The notes under the pieces are model-generated. The model did not search any database and was not told where the DNA came from. It saw nothing but the letters and a program-made list of their open reading frames with translations. Made by a program: the position numbers and the translations under genes. A stretch of DNA of 64,000 bases from Peptostreptococcus equinus (GTDB lineage Bacteria > Bacillota > Clostridia > Peptostreptococcales > Peptostreptococcaceae): assembly GCF_027125355.1 (NCBI RefSeq), contig NZ_CP114052.1:558001-622000 (forward strand). The letters run 5' to 3'. Positions 31,059-39,713 of this stretch are shown here, piece after piece (the stretch's first letter is position 1; every line of letters starts with the position of its first letter).

Positions 31059-32436
31059 GGATTTAATAAAGTTGGGTGCTAAGATAGAACTTGCAAAACG
31101 TGGGTTCTTTTTTTATTGTAATTTAAAAGCGCCTGATTTTTACAAAAAAGATAGAAAGTTCTTAGTTGATTTGTGTAATGAATTACAAGCGTTTTATGAA
31201 CAAAGTGGTTATGATGTTTTAATTATAAATGAGCCACCTCGCCACGGGAAAAGTAGGACTGCTGGATGTTTTGTTGAATGGATTTTAGGTGAACATCCTG
31301 AAGAAAAAATAATGACTGGATCATACAATGAGACTCTATCAACTGTGTTTTCAAAGAATGTTAGAAATACAATTCAAGAAGAAAAAGCCGATAAGAATAA
31401 AGTTGTTTACACAGATGTTTTTCCAGATAGAGCAATAAAAAAAGGTGATGGATCTATGAACCTTTGGTCACTTGAAGGTGGATACAATAACTACTTGGCT
31501 ACTTCCCCAGGAGGAACTGCAACAGGATTTGGTGCAAGTATTTTAATCATAGATGACTTAATAAAAAATGCTGAAGAAGCCTACAACGAATCAATAAAGG
31601 AAAAACACTGGGATTGGTTTGTTAATACTATGCTATCTAGACTTGAAGAGGGTGGCAAAATCATAATAATAATGACTAGGTGGGCTAGTGATGATTTGGC
31701 GGGCAAAGCATTAGAAGAATTGCCAGAGTTGGGTTATAAAGTGAAGCACGTAAATATGAAAGCTATGCAAGATGATGGATCAATGTTGTGTGATGAAATA
31801 TTATCCAAGGAATCTTTTTTACTAAAGACAAAGGCTATGGGAGAGGACATTGCTTCAGCAAATTACCAGCAAGAGCCAATTGATCTTAAAGGTAAGTTAT
31901 ATGAGCTTAAAACTTATGAAGAATTACCAACGTTTAAGCATATATACAATTATACAGATACGGCTGATAAGGGCGACGATTATTTGTGTAGCATAGATTA
32001 TGGCGTATCTTTTGATAATGAAGCTTATATCATTGATGTGTTGTACACAAAAGACGATATGGAAATTACAGAAAAAGCACAAGCCGAAATGATGCATAAA
32101 GATAAGGTAAATAAAGCGAGAATAGAATCAAATAATGGTGGCGGAGTATATGCTAGAAATGTTGAAAGAATAATGAAAGTCGAGCTAAATACTAATCACA
32201 CAGTATTTGATGCATTTCATCAATCTAATAATAAACAGGCTAGAATACTTTCAAATTCATCATGGGTGAATCAGCATATATATGTGCCTACTACTTGGCG
32301 TAATAAATGGCCTGAATTTGCTAAAGATGTAATTAAGTATCAGCGTGAAGGTAAAAATAAGCATGATGACTGTGCAGACGCAATAACAGGTATTGCAGAG
32401 ACATTATCCAAGCCACCAACATATTCATTTGATTAG
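31051..32436 (+). CDS. terL: Terminase large subunit
   Basis: 461 aa. Walker A EPPRHGKSRT (about residues 66-75), Walker B ILIIDDLIKNAEEAYN, and a C-terminal RNase-H-like nuclease opening with CSIDYGVSFD and further acidic residues (RIESNNGGG, KHDDCADAI). It packages DNA into the prohead. Several ATGs stand in a row at 31045-31051; the choice is uncertain by a few codons. It overlaps terS by 8 bases. Confidence 0.95.
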   Translation: MDRDLIKLGAKIELAKRGFFFYCNLKAPDFYKKDRKFLVDLCNELQAFYEQSGYDVLIINEPPRHGKSRTAGCFVEWILGEHPEEKIMTGSYNETLSTVFSKNVRNTIQEEKADKNKVVYTDVFPDRAIKKGDGSMNLWSLEGGYNNYLATSPGGTATGFGASILIIDDLIKNAEEAYNESIKEKHWDWFVNTMLSRLEEGGKIIIIMTRWASDDLAGKALEELPELGYKVKHVNMKAMQDDGSMLCDEILSKESFLLKTKAMGEDIASANYQQEPIDLKGKLYELKTYEELPTFKHIYNYTDTADKGDDYLCSIDYGVSFDNEAYIIDVLYTKDDMEITEKAQAEMMHKDKVNKARIESNNGGGVYARNVERIMKVELNTNHTVFDAFHQSNNKQARILSNSSWVNQHIYVPTTWRNKWPEFAKDVIKYQREGKNKHDDCADAITGIAETLSKPPTYSFD

Positions 32437-32447
32437 GAGGTGAATAA

Positions 32448-33908
32448 ATGTTTAATTGGTTAAAAAGGGGGGTGAACAAGCTGAATGATTTAATAAATAA
32501 ACCTGAGGAAAAAACTTCAGAAAATATGACATATTTAGAATATCTGGTAAATAACTTTAAAACTTCTAAAGAAAGAGAAAATCAGATTATAGGCGAAGAG
32601 TACTACAAAGGTAATCATGATATTTTAAATCGTAAAAAATACATGATTTTAAAAGATGGCACAAAGAAAGAATTGTTGAATACTCCTAACAATAAGAGAG
32701 TGGATAACCAGTATGCTATTGCCGTTGATAAAAAGAAAAACTATATGCTAGGTAAAGCACCAACAATTAAATCAGATAATGAAAAGTTTGATAATTTGAT
32801 TGAGCCTATATTTAATCATAGGTTTATGAAATCACTTAAGAACATATTAAAGAGTTCTCTAAACTGTGGAATCGCTTATGTGTATATTTATATTGATAGT
32901 AACTCACAAATAAAATTTAAGTTATTTAAATCATATGAAATATATCCAGTTTGGAAAGACGAGGAACACAACGAGCTGAATTTTGTTATTAGATTATATG
33001 CGATTCCAGAGTTCATTGCTGGTAAAGAGGTTATAAATGAATATGCTGAAGTATATGACAAAGATAAGGTTACAAGATATAAAGTTAATGGTAAATCATT
33101 ACTTAAGCTTGAAGAGCTGAATTATTTGGTTGATTCAGAAGGCAAAGCATATAACTGGAATGATAGAGTGCCTATTGTAGCATTTAAATATAATGATGAT
33201 GAAATACCACTAATCAATAAAATAAAGTCTCTACAGGATGCAATAAATGAAATATTATCTGATTACAACAACAATATGCAACAGGATGCTAGAAATACTA
33301 TTCTTGTAATTACGAATTATGATGGTGCAAATTTAGAAGATTTTAGGGAGAATTTAGCAACTGCGGGAGCTGTAAAAGTTCAATCTGACGGTGGAGTTGA
33401 CACATTAAGCATTGAGGTTAATTCAGATAATTATAAGTCGATATTAGATATACTTAAGAAAGCTTTGATAGAAAATGCCAAGTCATTTGATGCTAAAGAT
33501 GAAAGACTTGGTGGCAATCCTAATCAGATGAATATACAATCAATGTATTCTGATATAGATCTTGATTCTAATGATATTGAAGCAGAATTTAAGGCATCAT
33601 TTGAACAGATGACAGATTTTGTAAAGATGTTTTTGGAAGCTACAACAGACTACACAGCTACTGATAAAGATAAAATTGATATTATCTTTAATAAAGATGT
33701 TCTGATAAATGAATCACAGGTTATAACAGATATACAAGCAAGTACAGGACTGTTATCAACTAGGACATTACTTGAAAATCATCCATATATTGATGATCCA
33801 GCTGAAGAAGAGAAAAGATTGAAGCAGGAGCAAGAAAATAATAAGCCAAAGAAAATTGAAGATAATTTTTCTATAGGCGGTGATAATAATGCCGAAGAAG
33901 AAAACTAA
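32448..33908 (+). CDS. Portal protein (SPP1 gp6 family)
   Basis: 486 aa dodecameric vertex protein. TGEEYYKGNHDI-like IIGEEYYKGNHDILNRK, NKRVDNQYAIAVDKKKNYML and the acidic region LNDSDIDLDSNDIEAEFKAS type segment near 370-390 are typical of phage_prot_Gp6. Strong AGGAGGTGA before the ATG. The C-terminus is charged and its last 20 bases overlap the minor head gene, an arrangement seen in SPP1-like phages. Confidence 0.92.
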   Translation: MFNWLKRGVNKLNDLINKPEEKTSENMTYLEYLVNNFKTSKERENQIIGEEYYKGNHDILNRKKYMILKDGTKKELLNTPNNKRVDNQYAIAVDKKKNYMLGKAPTIKSDNEKFDNLIEPIFNHRFMKSLKNILKSSLNCGIAYVYIYIDSNSQIKFKLFKSYEIYPVWKDEEHNELNFVIRLYAIPEFIAGKEVINEYAEVYDKDKVTRYKVNGKSLLKLEELNYLVDSEGKAYNWNDRVPIVAFKYNDDEIPLINKIKSLQDAINEILSDYNNNMQQDARNTILVITNYDGANLEDFRENLATAGAVKVQSDGGVDTLSIEVNSDNYKSILDILKKALIENAKSFDAKDERLGGNPNQMNIQSMYSDIDLDSNDIEAEFKASFEQMTDFVKMFLEATTDYTATDKDKIDIIFNKDVLINESQVITDIQASTGLLSTRTLLENHPYIDDPAEEEKRLKQEQENNKPKKIEDNFSIGGDNNAEEEN

Positions 33909-35490
33909 GAATCAACAGTATTGGGAAAAAAGAGCATTAGAACTTGAAGCAATAAAGAATAAAAAAGTTGAAAAACAATTAAGTGAGCTTGAAACAATAA
34001 ATGCTGAAATTTCTAGAAGAATGAAAAGGCAAATAAACTACTGGGTTAGTAGATTTGCTAAAGATAATGGTCTAACATATGCAGCAGCACAGCAGAAATT
34101 AACTCCAGCTGAGATTGAAGAATATAGACTTGATTTACAGACATATATCAAATATGCTAGCCAATTAGATGATCAGGTACCCGAAGAATGGTTACTGATG
34201 GTTAGAAATGCAAGTACAACTTATCATTTGACAAGGTTAGAAGCTCTTAAGATAGCCTTGATTAATGAAGTTAACGACTTTATCTATAAAGAGAATAATG
34301 CTATATTTGAATTTCTTGAGGAACTATATAAAGACACTTATTATAGGCAAACATATGAAATAGCAAAAGGTGTTGATGCTACTGTAAATTTGTTTCATCC
34401 TAATGAATATAAGGTTAAGTTACTAATCAAGAAACCTTGGACTGATGATGGTATAGAGTTTTCAGAAAGACTTTGGGGGCCTCATAGAGAAAAAATTGTA
34501 GAGGAACTACACAAGGCACTTGAAGAGTCACTTAGAAAAGGTGATAATGCTACTAAAATGGCTGAAGATATAGCAGAAAAGTTTGAGGTTAGAAAAGATC
34601 ATGCTGAAGCTTTATTACATACAGAATCAGCACGTATTGATGAAGAGGCAAGATACGAAAACCTAAAGGATTTAGAGGTAGAAAAATATATTATTGTTGC
34701 CACACTGGACCATAAAACTTCAAGCATATGCAGAAAAGTGGACGGTAAGGTATTTGAGTTATCTAAGAAAGAAGTTGGAGTAAACTATCCCCCATTTCAT
34801 GTAAGATGTAGAACAACAGTAGCGCCGTATATTGATGAAGAATATGGATTAGGGCAAAGAGCTGCAAGGGATAAAAATGGTAAAACTATTTATGTTCCTG
34901 AAAATATGACTTATCCAGAATTTCATAGAAAATATATTGCTGGAGATAAAGAGTATAGCAATGTAGAAAAAGCGTGGAAGAATAGATTCTCCGATAAAAA
35001 ACAACACGAAAAGTATAAAAATGCAGGTGTTGAAGTACCTAAAAGCTTTGAAGATTATCAGAAAATGAAGTATAATAAAAGTACAGACAGAGATATTAAA
35101 TTAAGATCAGTTGATTATGCAAGACGTAATAAACTTAAGAATAACCCAAAATTAAGATTGCCTAACGTTGAAACCGCCACAATAGATAAAAATAAGTTTG
35201 AGAAATATCTATTTGGTGGAGACAATGAAAAAGGGCTCACTAAAGGTAGATTGATTGAAGAAAAATTGGGATATAACATAAATAATTATAAATATTTTGA
35301 AAAAGAAATTCTTTTGAGGTCAAGAGATTACCCAGCTACATTTAAGGGTGAAAATCAACATGGAAAAAGATATGAACAGCAAATCATATTTTATAATAAA
35401 AATAAAGAGCCGGTAAATTTATTAGTGGCATGGCTTGAAAATAATGGTAAAACACATATGACTACAGCATATATTACGGAGGTGAAGTAG
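33889..35490 (+). CDS. MuF/SPP1 gp7-like minor head protein with C-terminal DUF6883-like domain (candidate polymorphic toxin)
   Basis: 533 aa. Residues 1-310 are the head morphogenesis part; the MuF core with ATLDHKTSSICRKVDG and YPPFHVRCRTT lies near 265-310. After a linker, residues 424-533 read LPNVETATIDKNKFEKYLFG, then GRLIEEKLGY, KRYEQQIIFY and NLLVAWLENNGKTHMTTAYI, which matches my recollection of DUF6883, a C-terminal domain of polymorphic toxins. The neighbouring 54-aa gene resembles DUF4926, often paired with it. ATG 33889 is preferred to the GTG at 33880. Toxin activity is inference; the head role is family knowledge. Confidence 0.85.
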   Translation: MPKKKTKNQQYWEKRALELEAIKNKKVEKQLSELETINAEISRRMKRQINYWVSRFAKDNGLTYAAAQQKLTPAEIEEYRLDLQTYIKYASQLDDQVPEEWLLMVRNASTTYHLTRLEALKIALINEVNDFIYKENNAIFEFLEELYKDTYYRQTYEIAKGVDATVNLFHPNEYKVKLLIKKPWTDDGIEFSERLWGPHREKIVEELHKALEESLRKGDNATKMAEDIAEKFEVRKDHAEALLHTESARIDEEARYENLKDLEVEKYIIVATLDHKTSSICRKVDGKVFELSKKEVGVNYPPFHVRCRTTVAPYIDEEYGLGQRAARDKNGKTIYVPENMTYPEFHRKYIAGDKEYSNVEKAWKNRFSDKKQHEKYKNAGVEVPKSFEDYQKMKYNKSTDRDIKLRSVDYARRNKLKNNPKLRLPNVETATIDKNKFEKYLFGGDNEKGLTKGRLIEEKLGYNINNYKYFEKEILLRSRDYPATFKGENQHGKRYEQQIIFYNKNKEPVNLLVAWLENNGKTHMTTAYITEVK

Positions 35491-35491
35491 C

Positions 35492-35656
35492 ATGGATATA
35501 AAACAATATGATACAGTTTTATTAAAAGATGGCAGAGAAGCAGCTATTATAGAAGTGTTTAGTAAAACAGAATTTTTGGCAGATATCGGAGATGATCCAT
35601 CTACTTGGGAAACTGTTGATATTACACTAGATGATATAGAAAAAGTGGTGATGTAA
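35492..35656 (+). CDS. DUF4926-like protein, candidate immunity protein
   Basis: 54 aa: MDIKQYDTVLLKDGREAAII, FLADIGDDPSTWETVDIT. The pattern 'D.VLLKDGREA.IVEVF...ADVG..P..W.TIDIT...I' is that of DUF4926, which is commonly encoded right after toxins with DUF6883-like ends. It starts one base after the MuF stop codon, with GGAGGTGA upstream, and its stop overlaps the next start (TAATG). Translational coupling to the toxin gene fits an immunity protein. Confidence 0.75.
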   Translation: MDIKQYDTVLLKDGREAAIIEVFSKTEFLADIGDDPSTWETVDITLDDIEKVVM

Positions 35657-35967
35657 TGGATAATTTAAAAATTGTGTATAAAATACTAGTAGGTATTGAA
35701 GCTTCTATGGATAGTAATATTTTTGATGGCACTTTTTTAGAAGCACTAAAAATAAGTGAAGAAAGAAAAAACAGGATACTTCAGTCAATGATTGATGATG
35801 ACCTTATTAGTGGTTTTAAAAGAATTAACTATGCCGGTGGATATGGTTTTAAGGCTATGGAACCTAGACTAACAATAAAAGGTATGGAATTTCTTCAAGA
35901 AAATTCAACAATGCAAAAAATTAAAAATGGTTTAAAAGATGTTAAGGATATTACACCATTTATATAA
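35656..35967 (+). CDS. YjcQ-like winged-helix protein
   Basis: 103 aa. KIVYKILVGIEASMDSNIFD, DDLISGFKRINYAGGYGF, PRLTIKGMEFLQENSTMQKI match the YjcQ family (small phage/prophage winged-helix protein, function unknown). Its start overlaps the immunity gene stop by one base and a terminator follows immediately, so the trio MuF-immunity-YjcQ ends a transcription unit. Confidence 0.8.
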   Translation: MDNLKIVYKILVGIEASMDSNIFDGTFLEALKISEERKNRILQSMIDDDLISGFKRINYAGGYGFKAMEPRLTIKGMEFLQENSTMQKIKNGLKDVKDITPFI

Positions 35968-36001
35968 GCACTTTAGTGAATAAATCTAGGGTGCTTTTTT
36001 A
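35966..36001 (+). terminator. Terminator between minor head and scaffold genes
   Basis: AAGCAC/GTGCTT arms with inner TTTAG/CTAGG pairs and six T. The 130 bases up to the scaffold gene hold no other clear element. Confidence 0.7.
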
Positions 36002-36136
36002 ATATGTAAAATGACCTAAGATAAGTCAATAAACTGTCTTTTTTTAATGCAAAAAATTACTCTAGCTTGGAGAATAAATAAAGCACACTACATTACTGGA
36101 CCACCAGAATAAAAAGGAAAGTAGGAGGTAAATATT

Positions 36137-36715
36137 ATGGAATGGTTAGAAGAAATTTTAAAGGATGTTGATGGTAAAGAAGATATTATCAAAAACATTA
36201 AAAAAGGTATAGGAGAAAACTTTGTAGCCAAAGATGATTTTAACAACAAAAATAATGAAGTTAAAGATCTAAAAGAGCAAATATCTGAAAGAGATAAACA
36301 ACTTGAAGATCTAAAGAAAGTTGATCCTAAAAAGCTACAAGAAGAGATTGACACTCTTAAGGAGGCTAATGCGACTAAACAGGCTGAATATGATGCTAAG
36401 ATACATAATCTTAAAGTCGAATCGGCACTGGATAAAGCACTGATTAGTTCAGGAGCAAAAAATACTAAAGCTGTAAAAGCATTGTTAGATATTGATGTAG
36501 AAAATGCTAAGTTTGATGAAGCTGGTAATTTAGAAAATATATCTACTATGCTTGATGGAATTAAGACATCTGATCCATACCTTTTTGAAAGTAAGGAACC
36601 AACAAAAAAGGGTTTTACGGGGGTGGAGCCAGACGGTGGAAATCCAAATCCGGGTGTAAAGCCAGACTCAGAAAAATCATACGAAGATTTCGTAAAAGAA
36701 TTAGAAAGTAAATAA
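36137..36715 (+). CDS. Scaffolding protein (GP20/DUF4355 type)
   Basis: 192 aa, almost entirely charged coiled coil (VKDLKEQISERDKQLEDLKK, KKLQEEIDTLKEANATKQAE), with a C-terminal segment KSYEDFVKELESK. The length, composition and position directly before the major capsid gene are those of a phage scaffold. AGGAGG 9 to 14 bases before the ATG. Confidence 0.88.
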   Translation: MEWLEEILKDVDGKEDIIKNIKKGIGENFVAKDDFNNKNNEVKDLKEQISERDKQLEDLKKVDPKKLQEEIDTLKEANATKQAEYDAKIHNLKVESALDKALISSGAKNTKAVKALLDIDVENAKFDEAGNLENISTMLDGIKTSDPYLFESKEPTKKGFTGVEPDGGNPNPGVKPDSEKSYEDFVKELESK

Positions 36716-36738
36716 TTTAGAGAAAAGGGGTAAAATTT

Positions 36739-37824
36739 ATGAAGTTTGATGAAAAATCATTTAATGGCGAAGCATGGGCCAAATACATGCAGGCATTTCC
36801 TAATGCTAGATTAAATAAATTAGTAAGCTCAGGTGCAATAGTATCAGCAGATAAGAGATTACAGTCTGTATTTAAAGATAATACACAGACTGGTACTGTG
36901 TATGCTAAGATTCCATATTTTGGAAGAATAGGTGGACAGGCTCTTAACTATGATGGAGTTACTGATTTAAAAGGAAATAGAACAAAAACATTAGAGCAGG
37001 GTGTATTTACTTTAGGAAGAATGAACTCTTGGATAGAAGCAGATTTCTCATATGATATAACTGGCGGTGAAGATTTTGACGCTAATATAAGAAGTCAGAT
37101 ACAGGATTATTGGAATGATGTAGACCAGGATGTTATTTTATCAGTGCTAAAAGGCATATTCTCTATGTCTGATAGCAATTATAAAGGTGCTAATAAGAAC
37201 TTTGTTGCTAAACATACACTTGATATATCATCTTCAGGTGCACCAGTTGCTACAGATGAAAATATGCTAGTTGGAGCTACAACTCTAAACAAGGCGATTC
37301 AGCAGGCAGGTGGTGATAATAAAAACTCATTCACATTAGTATTCATGCATTCAGCGGTTGCCACTAACTTAGAAAATCTAAGATTACTTGAACACTTAAA
37401 GTATACTGATGAAAATGGCGTAACTAGAGATTTAACACTAGCTACTTGGAATGGTAGATTGGTAGTTATAGATGATAATATGCCAGTTGAATCTAAGAAA
37501 ATAGGAGCAGAGAGTGCAGCAGTTGATGTATATACATCTTACGTATTAGGTAATGGCGCTATATCATTAACAGATGTAGGAGCAAAGGTGCCATTTGAAA
37601 TGTTTAGAGACCCACACACTAAGGGTGGTGAAACTGAATTAATTTCTAGAGTAAGAAAAGCAATAGCAGTAGCTGGTATATCTTACTTAAAGAAATCTCA
37701 GGCAACTAACTCACCTACTAATGCTGAACTAGAAAATGGATCTAACTGGGAATTAATTAATGATGGTACTGAAGCTATCAACGATAAGTTTGTACCACTT
37801 GCGAGAATAATTTCAAGAGGATAG
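36739..37824 (+). CDS. Major capsid protein
   Basis: 361 aa. NTQTGTVYAKIPYFGRIGGQ, NSWIEADFSYDITGGEDF, FVFMHSAVATNLENLRLLEH-type region and GAISLTDVGAKVPFEMFRDP fit a clostridial HK97-fold coat protein. Codon use is even and the gene is followed closely by the connector genes. AAGGGG before ATG. Confidence 0.88.
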   Translation: MKFDEKSFNGEAWAKYMQAFPNARLNKLVSSGAIVSADKRLQSVFKDNTQTGTVYAKIPYFGRIGGQALNYDGVTDLKGNRTKTLEQGVFTLGRMNSWIEADFSYDITGGEDFDANIRSQIQDYWNDVDQDVILSVLKGIFSMSDSNYKGANKNFVAKHTLDISSSGAPVATDENMLVGATTLNKAIQQAGGDNKNSFTLVFMHSAVATNLENLRLLEHLKYTDENGVTRDLTLATWNGRLVVIDDNMPVESKKIGAESAAVDVYTSYVLGNGAISLTDVGAKVPFEMFRDPHTKGGETELISRVRKAIAVAGISYLKKSQATNSPTNAELENGSNWELINDGTEAINDKFVPLARIISRG

Positions 37825-37839
37825 TTTGAGGGTGATTAA

Positions 37840-38226
37840 GTGAGCATAGAAGAATATAAGGCTAAGATAATGGAACTATTAAAGCCTTTTGGAATTGCAA
37901 TAGAAACTAGTGACTTTTCATTAGAATTTGCTGTACAATCAACAATTCAAGATATACTCAATTTTTGCAACTTAAAAGAAATACCAAAAGAGCTAGAACA
38001 TGTAGTAATCAGACGTGTTCTAGCTAATTTAATTGGATTTAAGCTACAAACTGATGGAGCTGAATCAATGAATATAGAAAAAGGCATAAAATCAATATCA
38101 GAAGGTGATGTTAGTATCACATATTATAGCTCAATAGATAAAGGGGCTTTACTTAATAAATTTATTCAAGATAGTAAAAACTATGGCCTGGATAATTTAT
38201 ATTCATTTAGAGATTTTAGATGGTAG
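37840..38226 (+). CDS. Head-tail connector, gp15/gp6-like
   Basis: 128 aa, GTG start. An all-helical small protein (IEEYKAKIMELLKPFGIAIE, ILNFCNLKEIPKELEHVVIR) with KGIKSISEGDVSITY, characteristic of phage DNA-packaging adaptor proteins. It follows the capsid gene and precedes the head-closure gene. Confidence 0.8.
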   Translation: MSIEEYKAKIMELLKPFGIAIETSDFSLEFAVQSTIQDILNFCNLKEIPKELEHVVIRRVLANLIGFKLQTDGAESMNIEKGIKSISEGDVSITYYSSIDKGALLNKFIQDSKNYGLDNLYSFRDFRW

Positions 38227-38235
38227 GTGATTTAT

Positions 38236-38598
38236 GTGAGTTCGCGAAGAGAAGTAATAGAATCGCTATATAAAGGTACTTGTGATATATATGAGTATAA
38301 AGCTGTAAAGAATGAAGAAACTGGACGTACAGCAAAACCTAAACCAGTTAAAATTAATACTGATCCGATCCGTTGTAGGGTATCTTATAACAGTTCTCAG
38401 ACTATACAGCAAGCTGAAGGTGGCATAGTTGTACAAAACATAAAGTTATTTATCAATCCTGAAATTGTTATTAATCCAGGGGCTAAAATAGTTGTTACTC
38501 AAAATGGAAGAGAAACTGCTTATAAATATAGTTCAGTATCTCAAGTTTATACTGACCATCAAGAAATAAACCTTGAGATACTCGATAAGTGGAGTTAG
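38236..38598 (+). CDS. Head closure / stopper-like protein
   Basis: About 120 aa. The GTG at 38236 has TAGGTGA 5 bases upstream; the GTG at 38227 overlaps that site. Beta-rich sequence (CDIYEYKAVKNEETGRTAKP, ETAYKYSSVSQVYTDHQEIN), position between connector and gp10-like gene. Function by position and composition. Confidence 0.7.
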   Translation: MSSRREVIESLYKGTCDIYEYKAVKNEETGRTAKPKPVKINTDPIRCRVSYNSSQTIQQAEGGIVVQNIKLFINPEIVINPGAKIVVTQNGRETAYKYSSVSQVYTDHQEINLEILDKWS

Positions 38599-38600
38599 CT

Positions 38601-39080
38601 ATGGCGAGCATTAGGGGTAAGGCAGATTTTTCTGAATTAAAGAAATTTGAAAGACAGCTAAAAAAAATGGAAAAGACAGAAAATGATAAGTTTCTAAGAG
38701 ATTTATGTAGAGAATTGGCTGCAATTACGTTAAGTAAAGCAATATTTCTTACACCGGTTGTATCAGGCGATTTAAGACGTGGTTGGACTGGTGGTGTTGC
38801 TATTGATGCAAAAGACTATATCGCAAAAAAGAATGTAAGAAAGACTGGTAACACTTATGGTATTACACTTAAAAATGATATGTTCTATGCATCATATGTA
38901 AATTATGGGCATTCACAAAAAGTAGGTAGATATGTACCAGCTATAGAAAAAAGACTGGTAAAACCTTGGGTGAATGGATTATTTATGGCGGATAGAGCCG
39001 TTATGCATGCACAAGCTAGATATCCAGCTATTGCACTTAGAATGCTTGAAAAATATATGAAGGAGGGATTCAATGTTTGA
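38601..39080 (+). CDS. HK97 gp10-like tail completion protein
   Basis: 159 aa. ATG 38601 has GGAG 6 bases upstream, better than the GTG at 38589. The pattern LTPVVSGDLRRGWTGG and YASYVNYGHSQKVGRYVPAI is diagnostic of the HK97 gp10 family, which joins head and tail. It overlaps the next gene by 8 bases. Confidence 0.88.
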   Translation: MASIRGKADFSELKKFERQLKKMEKTENDKFLRDLCRELAAITLSKAIFLTPVVSGDLRRGWTGGVAIDAKDYIAKKNVRKTGNTYGITLKNDMFYASYVNYGHSQKVGRYVPAIEKRLVKPWVNGLFMADRAVMHAQARYPAIALRMLEKYMKEGFNV

Positions 39081-39531
39081 TAATATAATTGATGCAATTT
39101 CTAAAAAACTAAAAATGGTATTTTGGGATGAAAAATTTGAAATCTACTCCGAGAATAGAGAACAGGGCTTTGAACAGCCCTGTTTTTATATTAATCATAT
39201 ACAATCAATCACTAAGTATGAATTAGGTAATCGAAGAAGTAAAAGACATAAGTTTGATGTAATGTACTTCAATGATGATATAGGTGAAGATGACCTTAAT
39301 AGAATGGGGGATACATTATCAATTGTCCTAGAGCTTTTAGAGGTTGGAGATAAGTATGTAAGAGCATTTGATATTGAATATAAGGTAGACGATGGTAAGT
39401 TACATTGTTTTTTAGAATATCCAGTTATGGTTGAATTTGAAGAGGCACAAAAACCAAAAATGACAGGTTTGGAAGATAATACAAATGTTGATAAAATGCG
39501 AATCTTAATTGATGATATGGAGGTAAATTAG
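39073..39531 (+). CDS. Tail terminator-like protein (DUF6838 type)
   Basis: 152 aa. KIYSENREQGFEQPCFYINH-like EIYSENREQGFEQPCFYI and NRMGDTLSIVLELLEV resemble the phage tail terminator family found before contractile tail genes. It overlaps both neighbours (8 bases and 1 base), indicating tight coupling. Confidence 0.75.
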   Translation: MFDNIIDAISKKLKMVFWDEKFEIYSENREQGFEQPCFYINHIQSITKYELGNRRSKRHKFDVMYFNDDIGEDDLNRMGDTLSIVLELLEVGDKYVRAFDIEYKVDDGKLHCFLEYPVMVEFEEAQKPKMTGLEDNTNVDKMRILIDDMEVN

Positions 39532-39710
39532 TGGCTAGAAAAAAGATTGAACGAGAAGAAGTTTCTAGATATACAAAAGAACAGTTTCTACAAGCTAAAA
39601 GATACACACATCAAAAAGATATTATAAATGTCTTGTTAAATGATGATGAAGAGTATTCATTTGCTGAAGTAGATAATATAATAAATGAATTTTTAGAAAG
39701 AGAGGTGTAG
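39531..39710 (+). CDS. 59-aa small tail-region protein
   Basis: GTG start at 39531, sharing one base with the preceding stop. MARKKIEREEVSRYTKEQFL... ending EFLEREV. The segment YTKEQFLQAKRYTHQKDIIN then NVLLNDDEEYSFAEVDNIIN recurs in small proteins found just before tail sheath genes in clostridial myophages (recollection). Function unknown. Confidence 0.75.
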   Translation: MARKKIEREEVSRYTKEQFLQAKRYTHQKDIINVLLNDDEEYSFAEVDNIINEFLEREV

Positions 39711-39713
39711 TAA

